63,533 nucleotides of DNA, taken from assembly GCA_018240015.1 (NCBI GenBank), contig JAFEGJ010000005.1:300570-364102 (forward strand). Reading direction: 5' to 3'. This DNA comes from Verrucomicrobiota bacterium (lineage in GTDB: Bacteria > Chlamydiota > Chlamydiia > Chlamydiales > Rhabdochlamydiaceae). Every line of letters begins with the position of its first letter. Positions within the stretch are counted from its first letter, which is position 1. This document shows, piece after piece, positions 45,335 to 53,971 of this stretch. The notes under the pieces are model-generated. The model searched no databases. It was given only the letters and a program-made list of their open reading frames with translations, and was not told the DNA's origin. The position numbers and the translations under genes were made by a program.

Positions 45335-46222
45335 ATGATGCGTAAAATCTTTTTATTTGGAGCCGTGGGATTATTCACAGCGATTGGGATTGCGGCTGCC
45401 GTAAAAAAGGGTAAAACGCCTCTTCCCCAAGTCGCTGCGCCGGCTCCCGAGATAGCGACCTCTAAACCTTTGACCAATCAAGGCGATTTTCCGGGTTATG
45501 ATCGAATGTCTCAAATTTTCTCTACAAAAGGCCCCACTCTTCCCATCGTTGAGACCGTGACCTATACGAGCCGCGTTAATTGGCTCAAAGGCCGTCCTGC
45601 ATGGATTGCCGATTATGCTGTTTACTACGGGACGTCTCGCCATTTCATTGCGCGCAGCCTCAGCGGCAAACACGATTACATGACCCAGCGTGTCTCGGAA
45701 GGAAGTAAATTCAACGTTTTTCGCAAAGACAAACATTTTCAGTTTTATCTCTTGGCTGATCTCTCCCTTTGCAAGATGGGCTTTTATTATATCGATACAG
45801 ACACAGGCGAGAGAGTTCTCCTCAAGACGTACCGCATCGGCGTGGGTAAGCCCAGCACTGCGGTTTCCGGCTCATTAACGCCGCTCGGCAAATTTACTCT
45901 CGGCGATAAAATCGCTGTCTATGCTCCAGGCATTACGAACAAGTACCAAAATCGCGACGTCGAGATGGTCCGCATTTTTGGCACACGCTGGCTTCCGTTC
46001 GATAGGGGCTATGGCATCCATGGCGCGCCTTGGATCAACGATCCCCAAACAGGAGAGCTTGTCGAAAATAGGGCAACCATTGGAAAATATGAGAGCGACG
46101 GATGCATCCGTTTGACGACGGAAGATATGGAAGAGCTTTTCTCCATCGTCATCACGCGTCCAACGACCGTCGAGATTGTGAAGAATTTTAAAGAAGCACA
46201 GCTACCCGGAGTTGAGAAATGA
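45335..46222 (+). CDS. L,D-transpeptidase (YkuD family)
   Basis: Peptidoglycan cross-linking or attachment enzyme. 295 residues: an N-terminal membrane helix ([17 protein letters not shown]), a linker and a YkuD domain from about 130 ([33 protein letters not shown]). The catalytic motif reads SDGCIRL (C257), where most enzymes have SHGC; His is replaced by Asp. It stands between the conserved hypothetical and accA, which are neighbours in C. trachomatis as I remember it, and its TGA overlaps the accA ATG. ATG 45338 is an alternative start. Confidence 0.88.
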   Translation: MMRKIFLFGAVGLFTAIGIAAAVKKGKTPLPQVAAPAPEIATSKPLTNQGDFPGYDRMSQIFSTKGPTLPIVETVTYTSRVNWLKGRPAWIADYAVYYGTSRHFIARSLSGKHDYMTQRVSEGSKFNVFRKDKHFQFYLLADLSLCKMGFYYIDTDTGERVLLKTYRIGVGKPSTAVSGSLTPLGKFTLGDKIAVYAPGITNKYQNRDVEMVRIFGTRWLPFDRGYGIHGAPWINDPQTGELVENRATIGKYESDGCIRLTTEDMEELFSIVITRPTTVEIVKNFKEAQLPGVEK

Positions 46223-47187
46223 GCATGCTGGCCCACGAAAAACAGATCAAAGACTATGAAGAGACGATTGCTCAGCTGAAAGCTCAGAGTAAAACCAATG
46301 GCGTTCTCTCTGATGCAGAAATTGCCAAGCTCGAAAAGAAACTCTCTCAGCTCAAGAAAAAAGTCTATTCCAACTTAAGCCCCTGGGAGCGCGTTACCAT
46401 TTGTCGTCATCCGAGCCGCCCCCGCACGGTCGATTACATCAAAGCCCTCTGCGAAGAGTTCACAGAGATGGCCGGTGATCGCCTTTTCCGCGATGACCCC
46501 GCTATCATCACCGGTCTTGCTAAGATCGGCGGTATTAAATTCATGCTCATAGGCCAAGAAAAAGGGTGCGACACCGAAAGCCGCCTCAAACGGAATTTCG
46601 GTATGCCCAATCCTGAAGGCTACCGCAAAGCGATGCGCTGCATGCGCATGGCCGCAAAATTTAACCTTCCTGTCCTCTGCCTCATCGATACCCCTGGCGC
46701 TTACGCTGGCCTCACAGCTGAAGAGCGCGGCCAAGGATGGGCCATAGCGGGCAACCTCTGGGAAATGGCCCGTCTTCCTACCCCCATCATCGCCCTCCTT
46801 ATCGGCGAAGGATGCTCCGGCGGAGCCCTCGGTATCGGCGTCGCCGATGTCATCGCCATGCTGCAGCACTCCTATTACTCGGTCATCTCTCCTGAAGCTT
46901 GTTCGTCCATTCTCTACAAAGACACCAGCAAAAAAGAAGAAGCCGCGGCTGTTTTAAAAATGCAAGCCGAAGACCTCATGGAGCTCGGGGTGATCGACAC
47001 GATCATCGAAGAACCCATGGGCGGAGCCCACCACAACCCCGCCGCTGTCTTTGCCAGCGTTAAAGAATTTATCACCGAGCAATGGGATGTTCTTAAAGAA
47101 ATCCCTATCGATCTCCTCCTCGAGCAGCGGTATCAGAAGTTCCGCCGCATGGGGAAATTTGCTGTGGCAGAGCCGGCTACGGTTTAA
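46219..47187 (+). CDS. accA: acetyl-CoA carboxylase carboxyltransferase subunit alpha
   Basis: With AccD it transfers the carboxyl group from biotin to acetyl-CoA, the first step of fatty acid synthesis. 322 residues with N-terminal coiled coil ([16 protein letters not shown]), [19 protein letters not shown], the carboxyl-transferase core [18 protein letters not shown] and [15 protein letters not shown] with its oxyanion glycines. Length is typical. It starts on the stop codon of the transpeptidase gene. Confidence 0.97.
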   Translation: MSMLAHEKQIKDYEETIAQLKAQSKTNGVLSDAEIAKLEKKLSQLKKKVYSNLSPWERVTICRHPSRPRTVDYIKALCEEFTEMAGDRLFRDDPAIITGLAKIGGIKFMLIGQEKGCDTESRLKRNFGMPNPEGYRKAMRCMRMAAKFNLPVLCLIDTPGAYAGLTAEERGQGWAIAGNLWEMARLPTPIIALLIGEGCSGGALGIGVADVIAMLQHSYYSVISPEACSSILYKDTSKKEEAAAVLKMQAEDLMELGVIDTIIEEPMGGAHHNPAAVFASVKEFITEQWDVLKEIPIDLLLEQRYQKFRRMGKFAVAEPATV

Positions 47188-47225
47188 CTAGCTCTTATCC
47201 CAAAAGTTCGTTATAATCAGGCGCT

Positions 47226-49052
47226 ATGTATCTTTTATTAAAAGCGGCCCTGCGCAATAAAAAACATCTCACGCTTCTCATCGTTAGCTTTCTAGCGCTC
47301 GTCCTACTCACCATCGCCAACGTGATGGAGATTTCCGCTCTGGGCGTGATCTCCAATGCCGACACGCTCTCCCAGCTCGTCGATGGCAAAAAAATTACTC
47401 TAACGGCCGTCAAGAGCGGCAAAGATACCAACCCCCTCAACTGGATCATCGATACGGTCTGCACCCAGACCAATATCAATAGTCTTAAAATTTTAATTTC
47501 TGTGCTCGTCGGTGTGGCGATTTTCAAAGCCATCACGCTCTTCTGGAGCCGCTATATGACGCAGGTTCTCTCGATCCGCATCAGCCGGGATTTAAGGCAG
47601 CAGTATTTTGCCCATATTCAGCTCCTTCCGATGAGCTTTTACCAGCAGTACAACATTGGAAGTCTGTCGTCTAGAGTCGTGGGGGATGCGAACCAGATTG
47701 CGACGTCGATCAACTCGTCGATCACGAACTATCTCCACATGCCGTTTACGGTGAGCGTGGCGCTCCTCTTTTGCTTCTATCTCTCTTGGCAACTGGCGCT
47801 CGTGATTTTCGTTGGTTTTCCGATGATCATTTTTCCGATCATTTTGCTCTCCAAACGGGTCCGCCGTGTGACAAGGCAGCTGCAGTCAAACCAAGAAAAA
47901 TTTGCCGGCGTTCTCATCGACTTTTTGGCGGGGATCCAGACGGTGAAGATTTTTGCCATGGAGGCGTTTTCTTTTAAGAAGTACAAAGAGCAAAACGACC
48001 GGATGGCCATTTTAGAGAGCAAGACAGCGAAGTATGGACATCTCACGCGTCCGATTTTGCACATGGTGACCACGATGTGCCTGGCGTCTGTTGTGCTTTT
48101 TGGACTCTACACACTGAAGCTCACGCTTCCCGAGTTGATCGTGTTCTGTGGAACGCTGCAAATTTCCTACGAGTCAATTAAGAAGTTCGCCGACGAAAAC
48201 TCCAATATTCAGCGAGGAATCGTCGCGGCTGAGCGCATGTACGAAGTGCTCAACCTCCATCCGGAGATCGAGGATAAGGAAGGTGCTTTAGAGCTAAAAG
48301 GATTTAACGACAAAATTGAGCTCGACCATATCTGGTTCCGCTACGGGCAGGAGTGGGTGATCAAGGATCTTTGCATGACCGTGCGCAAAGGAGAGACCGT
48401 AGCGATCGTGGGAGCTACCGGCTCGGGCAAATCGACGATCGTGCAGCTTCTTCCCCGCCTTTACGAGGTTCAGAAAGGGGAGATCCGCATCGATGGCAAA
48501 CCTTTAAGCGCCTATACACAAAAATCGCTGCGCGAGCAGATTGCGTTTGTCTCCCAAAAGCCGTTCTTATTCTCTGACACTGTCGGTGCGAACATCGCGT
48601 TTGGAAAAGACTTTTCGAAAGCTGAAATCGAAGGGGCAGCAAGACGCGCCCACGCCGAAGAGTTTATTTTGCGTCTTCCGCAAAAATATGACACGATTCT
48701 TGCCGAAGCTGGCCAAAACCTCTCCGGCGGACAGCAGCAGCGGCTGGCTATCGCCCGCGCTCTCGTAAAACACGCTCCTATTCTCATTCTCGATGAAGCG
48801 ACCTCTTCTTTGGATGCCTTAAGTGAGCACAAGATCAAAGAAGCGATCGGAAGTCTTCATGGAGAGATCACCCAGATCATCATCGCACACCGTCTTGGAA
48901 CCATCGAAAACGCCGATCGGATTCTTTACATTGAGAAGGGGGAAAAGATCGCCGAAGGAACCAAAGACGAACTACTCGCCACCTGCGAGCCGTTCCGCCT
49001 CACTTGGGAGGCGCTGTACCACATCGAGCAAATTTCTCCTCAACCAGTCTAG
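47226..49052 (+). CDS. msbA: MsbA-type ABC exporter
   Basis: Fused half-transporter: six membrane helices (about 20-320) and an ATPase domain (about 345-600). Walker A GATGSGKSTIVQLLPRLY, signature LSGGQQQRLAIARAL, Walker B ILILDEATSSLD, switch His in IIIAHRL. The periplasmic loop after helix 1 is long (about 25-75, VISNADTLSQLVDGKK). Lipid A or lipid flipping is the usual function of the branch found next to accA in chlamydiae; the substrate is not proven by sequence. A PP2C gene begins 3 bases after its stop. Confidence 0.9.
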   Translation: MYLLLKAALRNKKHLTLLIVSFLALVLLTIANVMEISALGVISNADTLSQLVDGKKITLTAVKSGKDTNPLNWIIDTVCTQTNINSLKILISVLVGVAIFKAITLFWSRYMTQVLSIRISRDLRQQYFAHIQLLPMSFYQQYNIGSLSSRVVGDANQIATSINSSITNYLHMPFTVSVALLFCFYLSWQLALVIFVGFPMIIFPIILLSKRVRRVTRQLQSNQEKFAGVLIDFLAGIQTVKIFAMEAFSFKKYKEQNDRMAILESKTAKYGHLTRPILHMVTTMCLASVVLFGLYTLKLTLPELIVFCGTLQISYESIKKFADENSNIQRGIVAAERMYEVLNLHPEIEDKEGALELKGFNDKIELDHIWFRYGQEWVIKDLCMTVRKGETVAIVGATGSGKSTIVQLLPRLYEVQKGEIRIDGKPLSAYTQKSLREQIAFVSQKPFLFSDTVGANIAFGKDFSKAEIEGAARRAHAEEFILRLPQKYDTILAEAGQNLSGGQQQRLAIARALVKHAPILILDEATSSLDALSEHKIKEAIGSLHGEITQIIIAHRLGTIENADRILYIEKGEKIAEGTKDELLATCEPFRLTWEALYHIEQISPQPV

Positions 49053-49055
49053 GGC

Positions 49056-49964
49056 ATGGCCAGCATTGTTTCTTCTCAAAACATGCAAGCTAATTTGCAA
49101 AGAGCTTTTGCCGATCATGGCTTCAAGCATAGCTTGACTTTTTCAAACTCCACCACAATCCCTTTGAGTCCCTCGGAAGAGATTTTTTGTGTTCAAGGCA
49201 AACGTCCTACTTTGGAAGATACTGCCTTCTTTTCAAAAAGCCAGGAATATTGTCTTTGGTGTGTGTGTGATGGTCATGGAGATGGAGGGAAAATCGGTAA
49301 GCTAGCTGCTGAGACGATTCCGAGAGACTTGCCGAGCCTTGTGGCCGAGAACGGGGATAAAATACCTGAGGCTTTTACTCAAATGTTGGAGAAGCTGCAA
49401 AGCGCGATCCGTCAAAGATGCCTAGCAGGTGGGTCTACAGTTGTGATCAATTACCTCGATCTGAAGACTCAAAAACTGTATGTAGCGACACTCGGAGACT
49501 CATGGACAAAGGTCGGAGTATCAGACAATGGTAAATGGCGACTAGCTCCTTTATCTCCGATTTATAATTGGGCAACGCCCGAGGAAGAGCAACGGGCCTT
49601 TCTTTTTGCAGGAAATGAATTGGAGAGGACCCGAGAACTCTGGAGTTATCTGAGTGGGAAGCATCGATATTTTCCTATTCAAAACGGCTATAATGTCAGT
49701 CGTGCGCTGGGTCACTTAAGTACCTATGATAAAAACAACAGGTCGCCGTTTTCTGTGCAGCCTCTCGTCACTGAGTTTTCTCTAAAACCTGGCGATGTGG
49801 TGCTTTCCGCTTCCGATGGTTTTTGGGGTTCGGTGCACACCGATGTCATCGAAATGATTCTCGAGTCGCACGCAAAAACTCCGATGAAACTTGCGGAATC
49901 TCTAGGCAAATTTAGCCTCATGAAGTCCAGCGATAACGTCTCAATTATCGCTCTTAAGGTGTAA
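49056..49964 (+). CDS. PP2C-family protein phosphatase, eukaryote-like
   Basis: Mn/Mg-dependent Ser/Thr phosphatase of 302 residues. Metal-binding motifs in order: GKRPTLEDTAFF, VCDGHGDGGKIG, GGSTVVINY, ATLGDSW, SDGFWGS and SSDNVSIIAL. VSRALGHL corresponds to the VSRAxGD motif of eukaryotic PP2C, with His for Asp at the end. No membrane segment or signal is present. It starts 3 bases after msbA and overlaps the convergent exonuclease gene by 11 bases. It may counteract bacterial Ser/Thr kinases or act in the host; undecided. Confidence 0.88.
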   Translation: MASIVSSQNMQANLQRAFADHGFKHSLTFSNSTTIPLSPSEEIFCVQGKRPTLEDTAFFSKSQEYCLWCVCDGHGDGGKIGKLAAETIPRDLPSLVAENGDKIPEAFTQMLEKLQSAIRQRCLAGGSTVVINYLDLKTQKLYVATLGDSWTKVGVSDNGKWRLAPLSPIYNWATPEEEQRAFLFAGNELERTRELWSYLSGKHRYFPIQNGYNVSRALGHLSTYDKNNRSPFSVQPLVTEFSLKPGDVVLSASDGFWGSVHTDVIEMILESHAKTPMKLAESLGKFSLMKSSDNVSIIALKV

Positions 49965-50649
49965 TCATCTTGTGCTTGATGAACGCTTCTTTGAGGCTTT
50001 TGTTTTCGGGCTTCGATAGAGCGCCGCTTTCACTGAGCCATTTGACATAGCTGACAGGAACTTCCGTGAGCAACCTTCCTTGAAATTTCCCAAAGGGCAT
50101 CCTCTGCGAGTCGGGATTGTCTTCGAGGAGTTTCAAAACCATTTCAATCGATAAATCATCGATCATCGTCGAAAAAATCTGATGTAAAACGATCACATCA
50201 TCGAGCGCTCGGTGGGCTTGGTTGGCGGGGATGCCATAAACCTCCCGCAAATTTTGCAGTGCATGCGAGGGAAGATCAGGACGGTATTTGCGGGACCATT
50301 TGAGCGTATCGAGGTAGCGCCAAGAGGGGAGTGTCAGGCCGCACCGAGCAAACTCAGCTTCTAAAAACAGCTTATCGAATCGTTCATTGTTATGCGCAAT
50401 GAGTATAGCATCAGGCCCGCAAAACTCGATGAACGCTTTTCCCACCTCGGTGAAATTTGGCTTTCCTTCCAGCATCGCATCAGTGACGCCGCACAGCGCC
50501 GTAGTCTCGGCAGAAAGAGGAACGCCGGGGTGGATGAGTTCGCAAAACGTCCGGTTTTGTACAGGATCAAACGCCGCCAGCTCAAAAATACGGTCTTTGT
50601 CGCTTTTGAGCCCTGTGGTTTCGGTGTCGTAATATAAAAATGTTGGCAT
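49954..50649 (-). CDS. DnaQ-like 3'-5' exonuclease
   Basis: DEDDh-type exonuclease of 231 residues: DTETTGL (7-13), IAHNNERFDKLF, and HRALDDVIVLH. The C-terminal part (MPFGKFQGRLLTEVPVSYVKWL) is an extra putative quorum-type DUF3820 domain often fused to such exonucleases. It may act as a proofreading epsilon-like or as an RNA/DNA-trimming enzyme. In Chlamydia a dnaQ gene lies close to msbA and accA, so the position is conserved although the PP2C gene intervenes. Confidence 0.9.
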   Translation of the reverse strand: MPTFLYYDTETTGLKSDKDRIFELAAFDPVQNRTFCELIHPGVPLSAETTALCGVTDAMLEGKPNFTEVGKAFIEFCGPDAILIAHNNERFDKLFLEAEFARCGLTLPSWRYLDTLKWSRKYRPDLPSHALQNLREVYGIPANQAHRALDDVIVLHQIFSTMIDDLSIEMVLKLLEDNPDSQRMPFGKFQGRLLTEVPVSYVKWLSESGALSKPENKSLKEAFIKHKMITP

Positions 50650-50679
50650 ATATTTTCTCTTCCAGAATAATCAATAACC

Positions 50680-51240
50680 ATGCGTATTTGCAAGCTCCTT
50701 CTCATCCTGTTTTTTTCCTCCCCAGTGCTCGCTGCTGTTGCGGGCAGCTACGCTACCGTCTATTTTTCTCCGGAGGATCATGTCGAGCAGCGCCTCATCA
50801 GCCTCATCGAGAAAGAAAAGCGCAGTATCCATGTCGCCGTCTACTCACTGACGCACCGGCGTATTGCAAACGCGCTCATCGAAGCCAAACAAAGAGGCGT
50901 AGAGGTCACCGTCATCGTCGATCGATTCTCTGTAAAAGCCAAATCGCCCCTTCTCCTGATGTCTCAAGCGGGAATACCCATCTATGTCTGGGACTCTGAT
51001 CCGCAGAAAACCAAAAAATCCCACCGCGCACTCATGCATCATAAATTTTGTGTCTTTGGCGATGATTTTGTGTGGACCGGATCTTTCAATTGGACCTATG
51101 AAGCGAGCCGCTCTCACAAAGAGGATGTCATAGTGATTAGAGATCCAACTCTGGCTTCAGCCTACAAAGACGAGTTTTACCATGTGCAAAGCACGTCGTG
51201 TGTGTCTCTTGCTTCTTATGTTGCCTACAACAAAAAGTAA
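50680..51240 (+). CDS. exported phospholipase D-type nuclease
   Basis: 186 residues with a signal peptide (LLLILFFSSPVLA). A single PLD half-site as in Nuc-type endonucleases, which work as dimers: H120-H121-K122 in LMHHKFCVFGDDFVWTGSFNWT. In the usual HxK-x4-D motif the Asp would be residue 127; here it is Gly, with Asp at 128 and 129. GSFNWT and the N-terminal SIHVAVYSLTHRRIANALIEAK are typical. It is probably periplasmic or secreted. Confidence 0.88.
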   Translation: MRICKLLLILFFSSPVLAAVAGSYATVYFSPEDHVEQRLISLIEKEKRSIHVAVYSLTHRRIANALIEAKQRGVEVTVIVDRFSVKAKSPLLLMSQAGIPIYVWDSDPQKTKKSHRALMHHKFCVFGDDFVWTGSFNWTYEASRSHKEDVIVIRDPTLASAYKDEFYHVQSTSCVSLASYVAYNKK

Positions 51241-51279
51241 GCGATAAAATTAATTTTTATACCTTCAAGCGCCCAGGTG

Positions 51280-51315
51280 GTTTACAAAATGGGGTATTTT
51301 TTGCATAATGTAAAC
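51280..51315 (+). promoter_or_regulatory. promoter and operator dyad of the XRE-ImmA gene
   Basis: TTTACA (51281-51286), 17 bp, CATAAT (51304-51309). The same segment holds an inverted repeat GTTTACA (51280-51286) and TGTAAAC (51309-51315), so a repressor bound there would cover both boxes. Autoregulation by the XRE domain protein is the simplest reading. Confidence 0.55.
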
Positions 51316-51349
51316 TAGGATGGAAAATTGGGGAGAGTCATTAAATTTT

Positions 51350-52426
51350 ATGAATACTTTGGGCATTAGACTGCAACAGGCAAGAAAGGCTGCAGGACTT
51401 AGTTTGCGTGCACTTTCTGATCTTGTAGACTTAAGTCATGCAGCTATCAAAAAATATGAAGATGGGGTTGTGTATCCTTCTTCGGATGTTCTGATTAGGT
51501 TGGCAAGAGCTCTTAAAGTTCGTGTCGATTTCTTTTTTCGACCAATCAAAGTCAACTTGGAGAATGTGAAATTTCGAAAGCGAAAAAAATTGAAAGGAAA
51601 ATCAGAAGAGGCAATTAAATTTGCGGTCATTAATCAAATTGAACGTCGTTTGGAGCTGGAAAATCTATATCCCAGTTCTCCTGTACCGCAATTTGAAATT
51701 CCTGCTAATTTGCCCCAAAAAATTCATAACCTTGAAGAAATAGAATCTATTGCGCAAAAACTCCGTGCTCATTGGAAGTTAGGACTTGCTCCCATCCATG
51801 ATCTTATCGATGCTTTTGAAAACCAAGGAATAAGAGTATTTATAATCGATACTGATGAAGAATATTTTGATGGTCTCTCTACTGTAATAAATAGTCAGCC
51901 ATTTATCGTGGTAAGTTCAAAATGGCCTGGTGATCGCCAACGTTTCAATTTAGCTCATGAATTTGCTCACTACATTCTAAGCGGTCGTCTTTCTTCTAAA
52001 CTTGATGAAGAGCAAGCATGCAATCGATTTGCTGGAGCTTTTTTATTTCCACAGGAAGTTGTTTTTCAGACCGTAGGTAAGCAGCGTCGAGCCATCGAGT
52101 GGCAAGAATTACTTTCTTTCAAAGAACAATTTCAATTGAGTATGAGTGCTATTTGTTATCGTCTCAAAGACTTAAAGGTTATTCAAGAATCTTACTATAC
52201 CACTCTTATGATTCGTTATCGTCAAAAAGGGTGGCATCGAAAAGAACCTGGCTTAGAAATGCCTTCCGAAAAGGCTCATACTTTTAATCAAATGCTATTT
52301 CATGCCCTTGGAGAAGAATATATTGGAGAATCAAAAGCAGCAGAACTGTTATCTTGTTCTCTTATGCAGTTAAAAGCTCTTCGACAGGTGCAAAGTCCTC
52401 ATGCTTCTTCTCATAAGCGATGCTAA
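51350..52426 (+). CDS. XRE-family regulator with ImmA/IrrE metallopeptidase domain
   Basis: 358 residues from ATG 51350, giving the usual MNTLGIRLQQARKAAG start; ATG 51320 in frame would be about 4 bases from the predicted transcript start. Helix-turn-helix at about 8-60 (LSLRALSDLVDLSHAAIKKYEDG), ImmA/IrrE protease-like domain at about 150-260 with HEFAHYILSG (HExxH), and a helical C-terminus. It overlaps the PIN-domain gene by 26 bases. This arrangement is known from toxin-antitoxin modules in which the regulator serves as antitoxin. Confidence 0.88.
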   Translation: MNTLGIRLQQARKAAGLSLRALSDLVDLSHAAIKKYEDGVVYPSSDVLIRLARALKVRVDFFFRPIKVNLENVKFRKRKKLKGKSEEAIKFAVINQIERRLELENLYPSSPVPQFEIPANLPQKIHNLEEIESIAQKLRAHWKLGLAPIHDLIDAFENQGIRVFIIDTDEEYFDGLSTVINSQPFIVVSSKWPGDRQRFNLAHEFAHYILSGRLSSKLDEEQACNRFAGAFLFPQEVVFQTVGKQRRAIEWQELLSFKEQFQLSMSAICYRLKDLKVIQESYYTTLMIRYRQKGWHRKEPGLEMPSEKAHTFNQMLFHALGEEYIGESKAAELLSCSLMQLKALRQVQSPHASSHKRC

Positions 52427-52904
52427 CATTCTTATTGATCTTGAAGATGGTCATCTAACGCCTGTTGTTTTTCGACTTCCTTATGAAATTGCAGTTCCTG
52501 ACTTCTTATTTGAGTTAGAACTCAGAGAGCATCATAGCCATCTTCTCAAGATTGGTTTGAAGGTTAAAAGCCTTAGTGCTGAGTCTATCGAGAAAGTAAG
52601 AATCCTAAATACGCAATATCCAAAGCCAAGCCCGACTGACCACTCTGCTTTAGCTCTTGCTATACAGGAAAAATGCCCTCTTTTGACAGGAGATAAAGAT
52701 CTTCGAATAGCCGCAAAAAGCGAAGGGGTTGAGGTTCATGTAACATTATGGATTATCGAAGAATTACTGAGACAAAAGTTAATACAACAATCTCAAGCCA
52801 GATCCAGTTTCGAAAACATGAAAACCAGCGGAAGTCGCCTTCCTTGGGGGGATGTCGATAAATTGTTGCATAAATGGGAAGAGATAGGAATAAGTAAGAA
52901 TTGA
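52401..52904 (+). CDS. PIN-domain ribonuclease (toxin partner)
   Basis: 167 residues with PIN acidic residues in ISDANILIDLED (7-18), the conserved Glu region ELELREHH, TDHSALALAI and LLTGDKDLRIAA. Expected activity is Mg-dependent RNA cleavage. It is translated from within the end of the XRE-ImmA/IrrE gene (26-base overlap), so both are made together. The C-terminal 50 residues (SRLPWGDVDKLLHKWEE) extend past the PIN core. Confidence 0.85.
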   Translation: MLLLISDANILIDLEDGHLTPVVFRLPYEIAVPDFLFELELREHHSHLLKIGLKVKSLSAESIEKVRILNTQYPKPSPTDHSALALAIQEKCPLLTGDKDLRIAAKSEGVEVHVTLWIIEELLRQKLIQQSQARSSFENMKTSGSRLPWGDVDKLLHKWEEIGISKN

Positions 52905-52905
52905 T

Positions 52906-53745
52906 CTATTTCGAGTAAAAATGCGCCTGGAACATTGCGAGTGCAAACTCTCGATTCTCTCTTAAGCTGAACTTCATAGGATGCATCCAGTCGAGCGCGG
53001 GATCGTATTTGGATCGGACTAGTTGTCCACTATCTCCGCAGGTCCAAAAATAATTGAACTTTTCCCAGTCAGCAAGAGGCTCTATGCAGCAAAGAATCGT
53101 GGCGATTGAGATCTCGCAAAAAACATTCTCAAAGACCTTGCAAAGTCGTTCTGCTTGTGGAGCTAGCCGAGCGGGCAGGTAAAACATGTCGCACATCTGG
53201 CCGGGGATGGTATTTTCCCCCATATTGAGGGTGAGTTGTTTTTTTTCACTTTCCTTCAGCAAGGGGAGTTGCTTCAGGACTTGAGGCATACCGACATCAG
53301 GGTTGCTAAACCACCATGTCCATCCTGCAGGATCTTGCGTGCTGGCTTGAAGCAAATAACGGATCTCATTTTGACAAAACCAGATTTTATTTTTGTCGAG
53401 CCGCAGGTAATTCCAAAAATGCATCAAACAATCGTCCTGCAGAAAGATATAACCATCAAAATCGGGATAGGTTTGCAACGTGTCAGCGACGACTTTGCTG
53501 AAGAAATAGCCCATGTGTGTAGGAACAACTCGTACTTCGGGGTGCTCTCCTGCCGGACCATAAAAAACGATATGAGGAAAAATGGGGCCATAGAGAATTT
53601 TCTCAAAAGGTAGAGAATCGTAATAGGGATGGTTGTAGTGGATGACCAAAAGAGTGTCTTTAAAGTGATCACGAAATTGTTTGACTTCTGCTTGGCTAGC
53701 ACCAAGGATCCGAGCAAAGAGGTAAATAAATAAAAATTTCATCAT
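52906..53745 (-). CDS. exported protein, possible DUF288/STELLO-like glycosyltransferase
   Basis: 279 residues with an N-terminal hydrophobic signal (MKFLFIYLFARILG). The segment DGYIFLQDDCLMHFWNYLRLDKNKIWF recalls, from memory, the D-x-D region of DUF288/STELLO-type proteins of plants and nematodes (a DD pair followed by a WN-x-L aromatic stretch). Other marks are HYNHPYYD, PTHMGYFFSKVVADTL and many aromatic residues. The assignment is tentative; an unrelated exported protein is possible. It converges on the PIN gene with one base between the stop codons. Confidence 0.5.
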   Translation of the reverse strand: MMKFLFIYLFARILGASQAEVKQFRDHFKDTLLVIHYNHPYYDSLPFEKILYGPIFPHIVFYGPAGEHPEVRVVPTHMGYFFSKVVADTLQTYPDFDGYIFLQDDCLMHFWNYLRLDKNKIWFCQNEIRYLLQASTQDPAGWTWWFSNPDVGMPQVLKQLPLLKESEKKQLTLNMGENTIPGQMCDMFYLPARLAPQAERLCKVFENVFCEISIATILCCIEPLADWEKFNYFWTCGDSGQLVRSKYDPALDWMHPMKFSLRENREFALAMFQAHFYSK

Positions 53746-53800
53746 ACATGTCTTTATATTCGAAATGGAGTTTTTTTGGGTTTTGAGTTAGAATGAGGAT

Positions 53801-53950
53801 ATGAAAAAATTACTTATCGCTTCTTTACTCTTTCTTGCCGGTTGTTACGAATGGGCTCCACCTCAAGACGACTTAAGAACCGTGCCCGTCACGAACAACC
53901 CCCATGTACTACCTGGTGTCACACGGCCCAGTCCTTTGCCAAATATGTAA
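53801..53950 (+). CDS. 49-residue lipoprotein
   Basis: Short gene in the gap before pdhA. A Lys-Lys-Leu-Leu signal with lipobox LAGC (C15), then a 34-residue Pro-rich mature part (YEWAPPQDDLRTVPVTNN and ending PSPLPNM). TGAGGA stands 6 bases before the ATG. The mature peptide is too short for an enzyme; a small envelope structural or accessory lipoprotein is the likely nature. It ends 21 bases before the pdhA ATG. Confidence 0.75.
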   Translation: MKKLLIASLLFLAGCYEWAPPQDDLRTVPVTNNPHVLPGVTRPSPLPNM

Positions 53951-53971
53951 TTTTCACTTAAAGTAGTGGCA

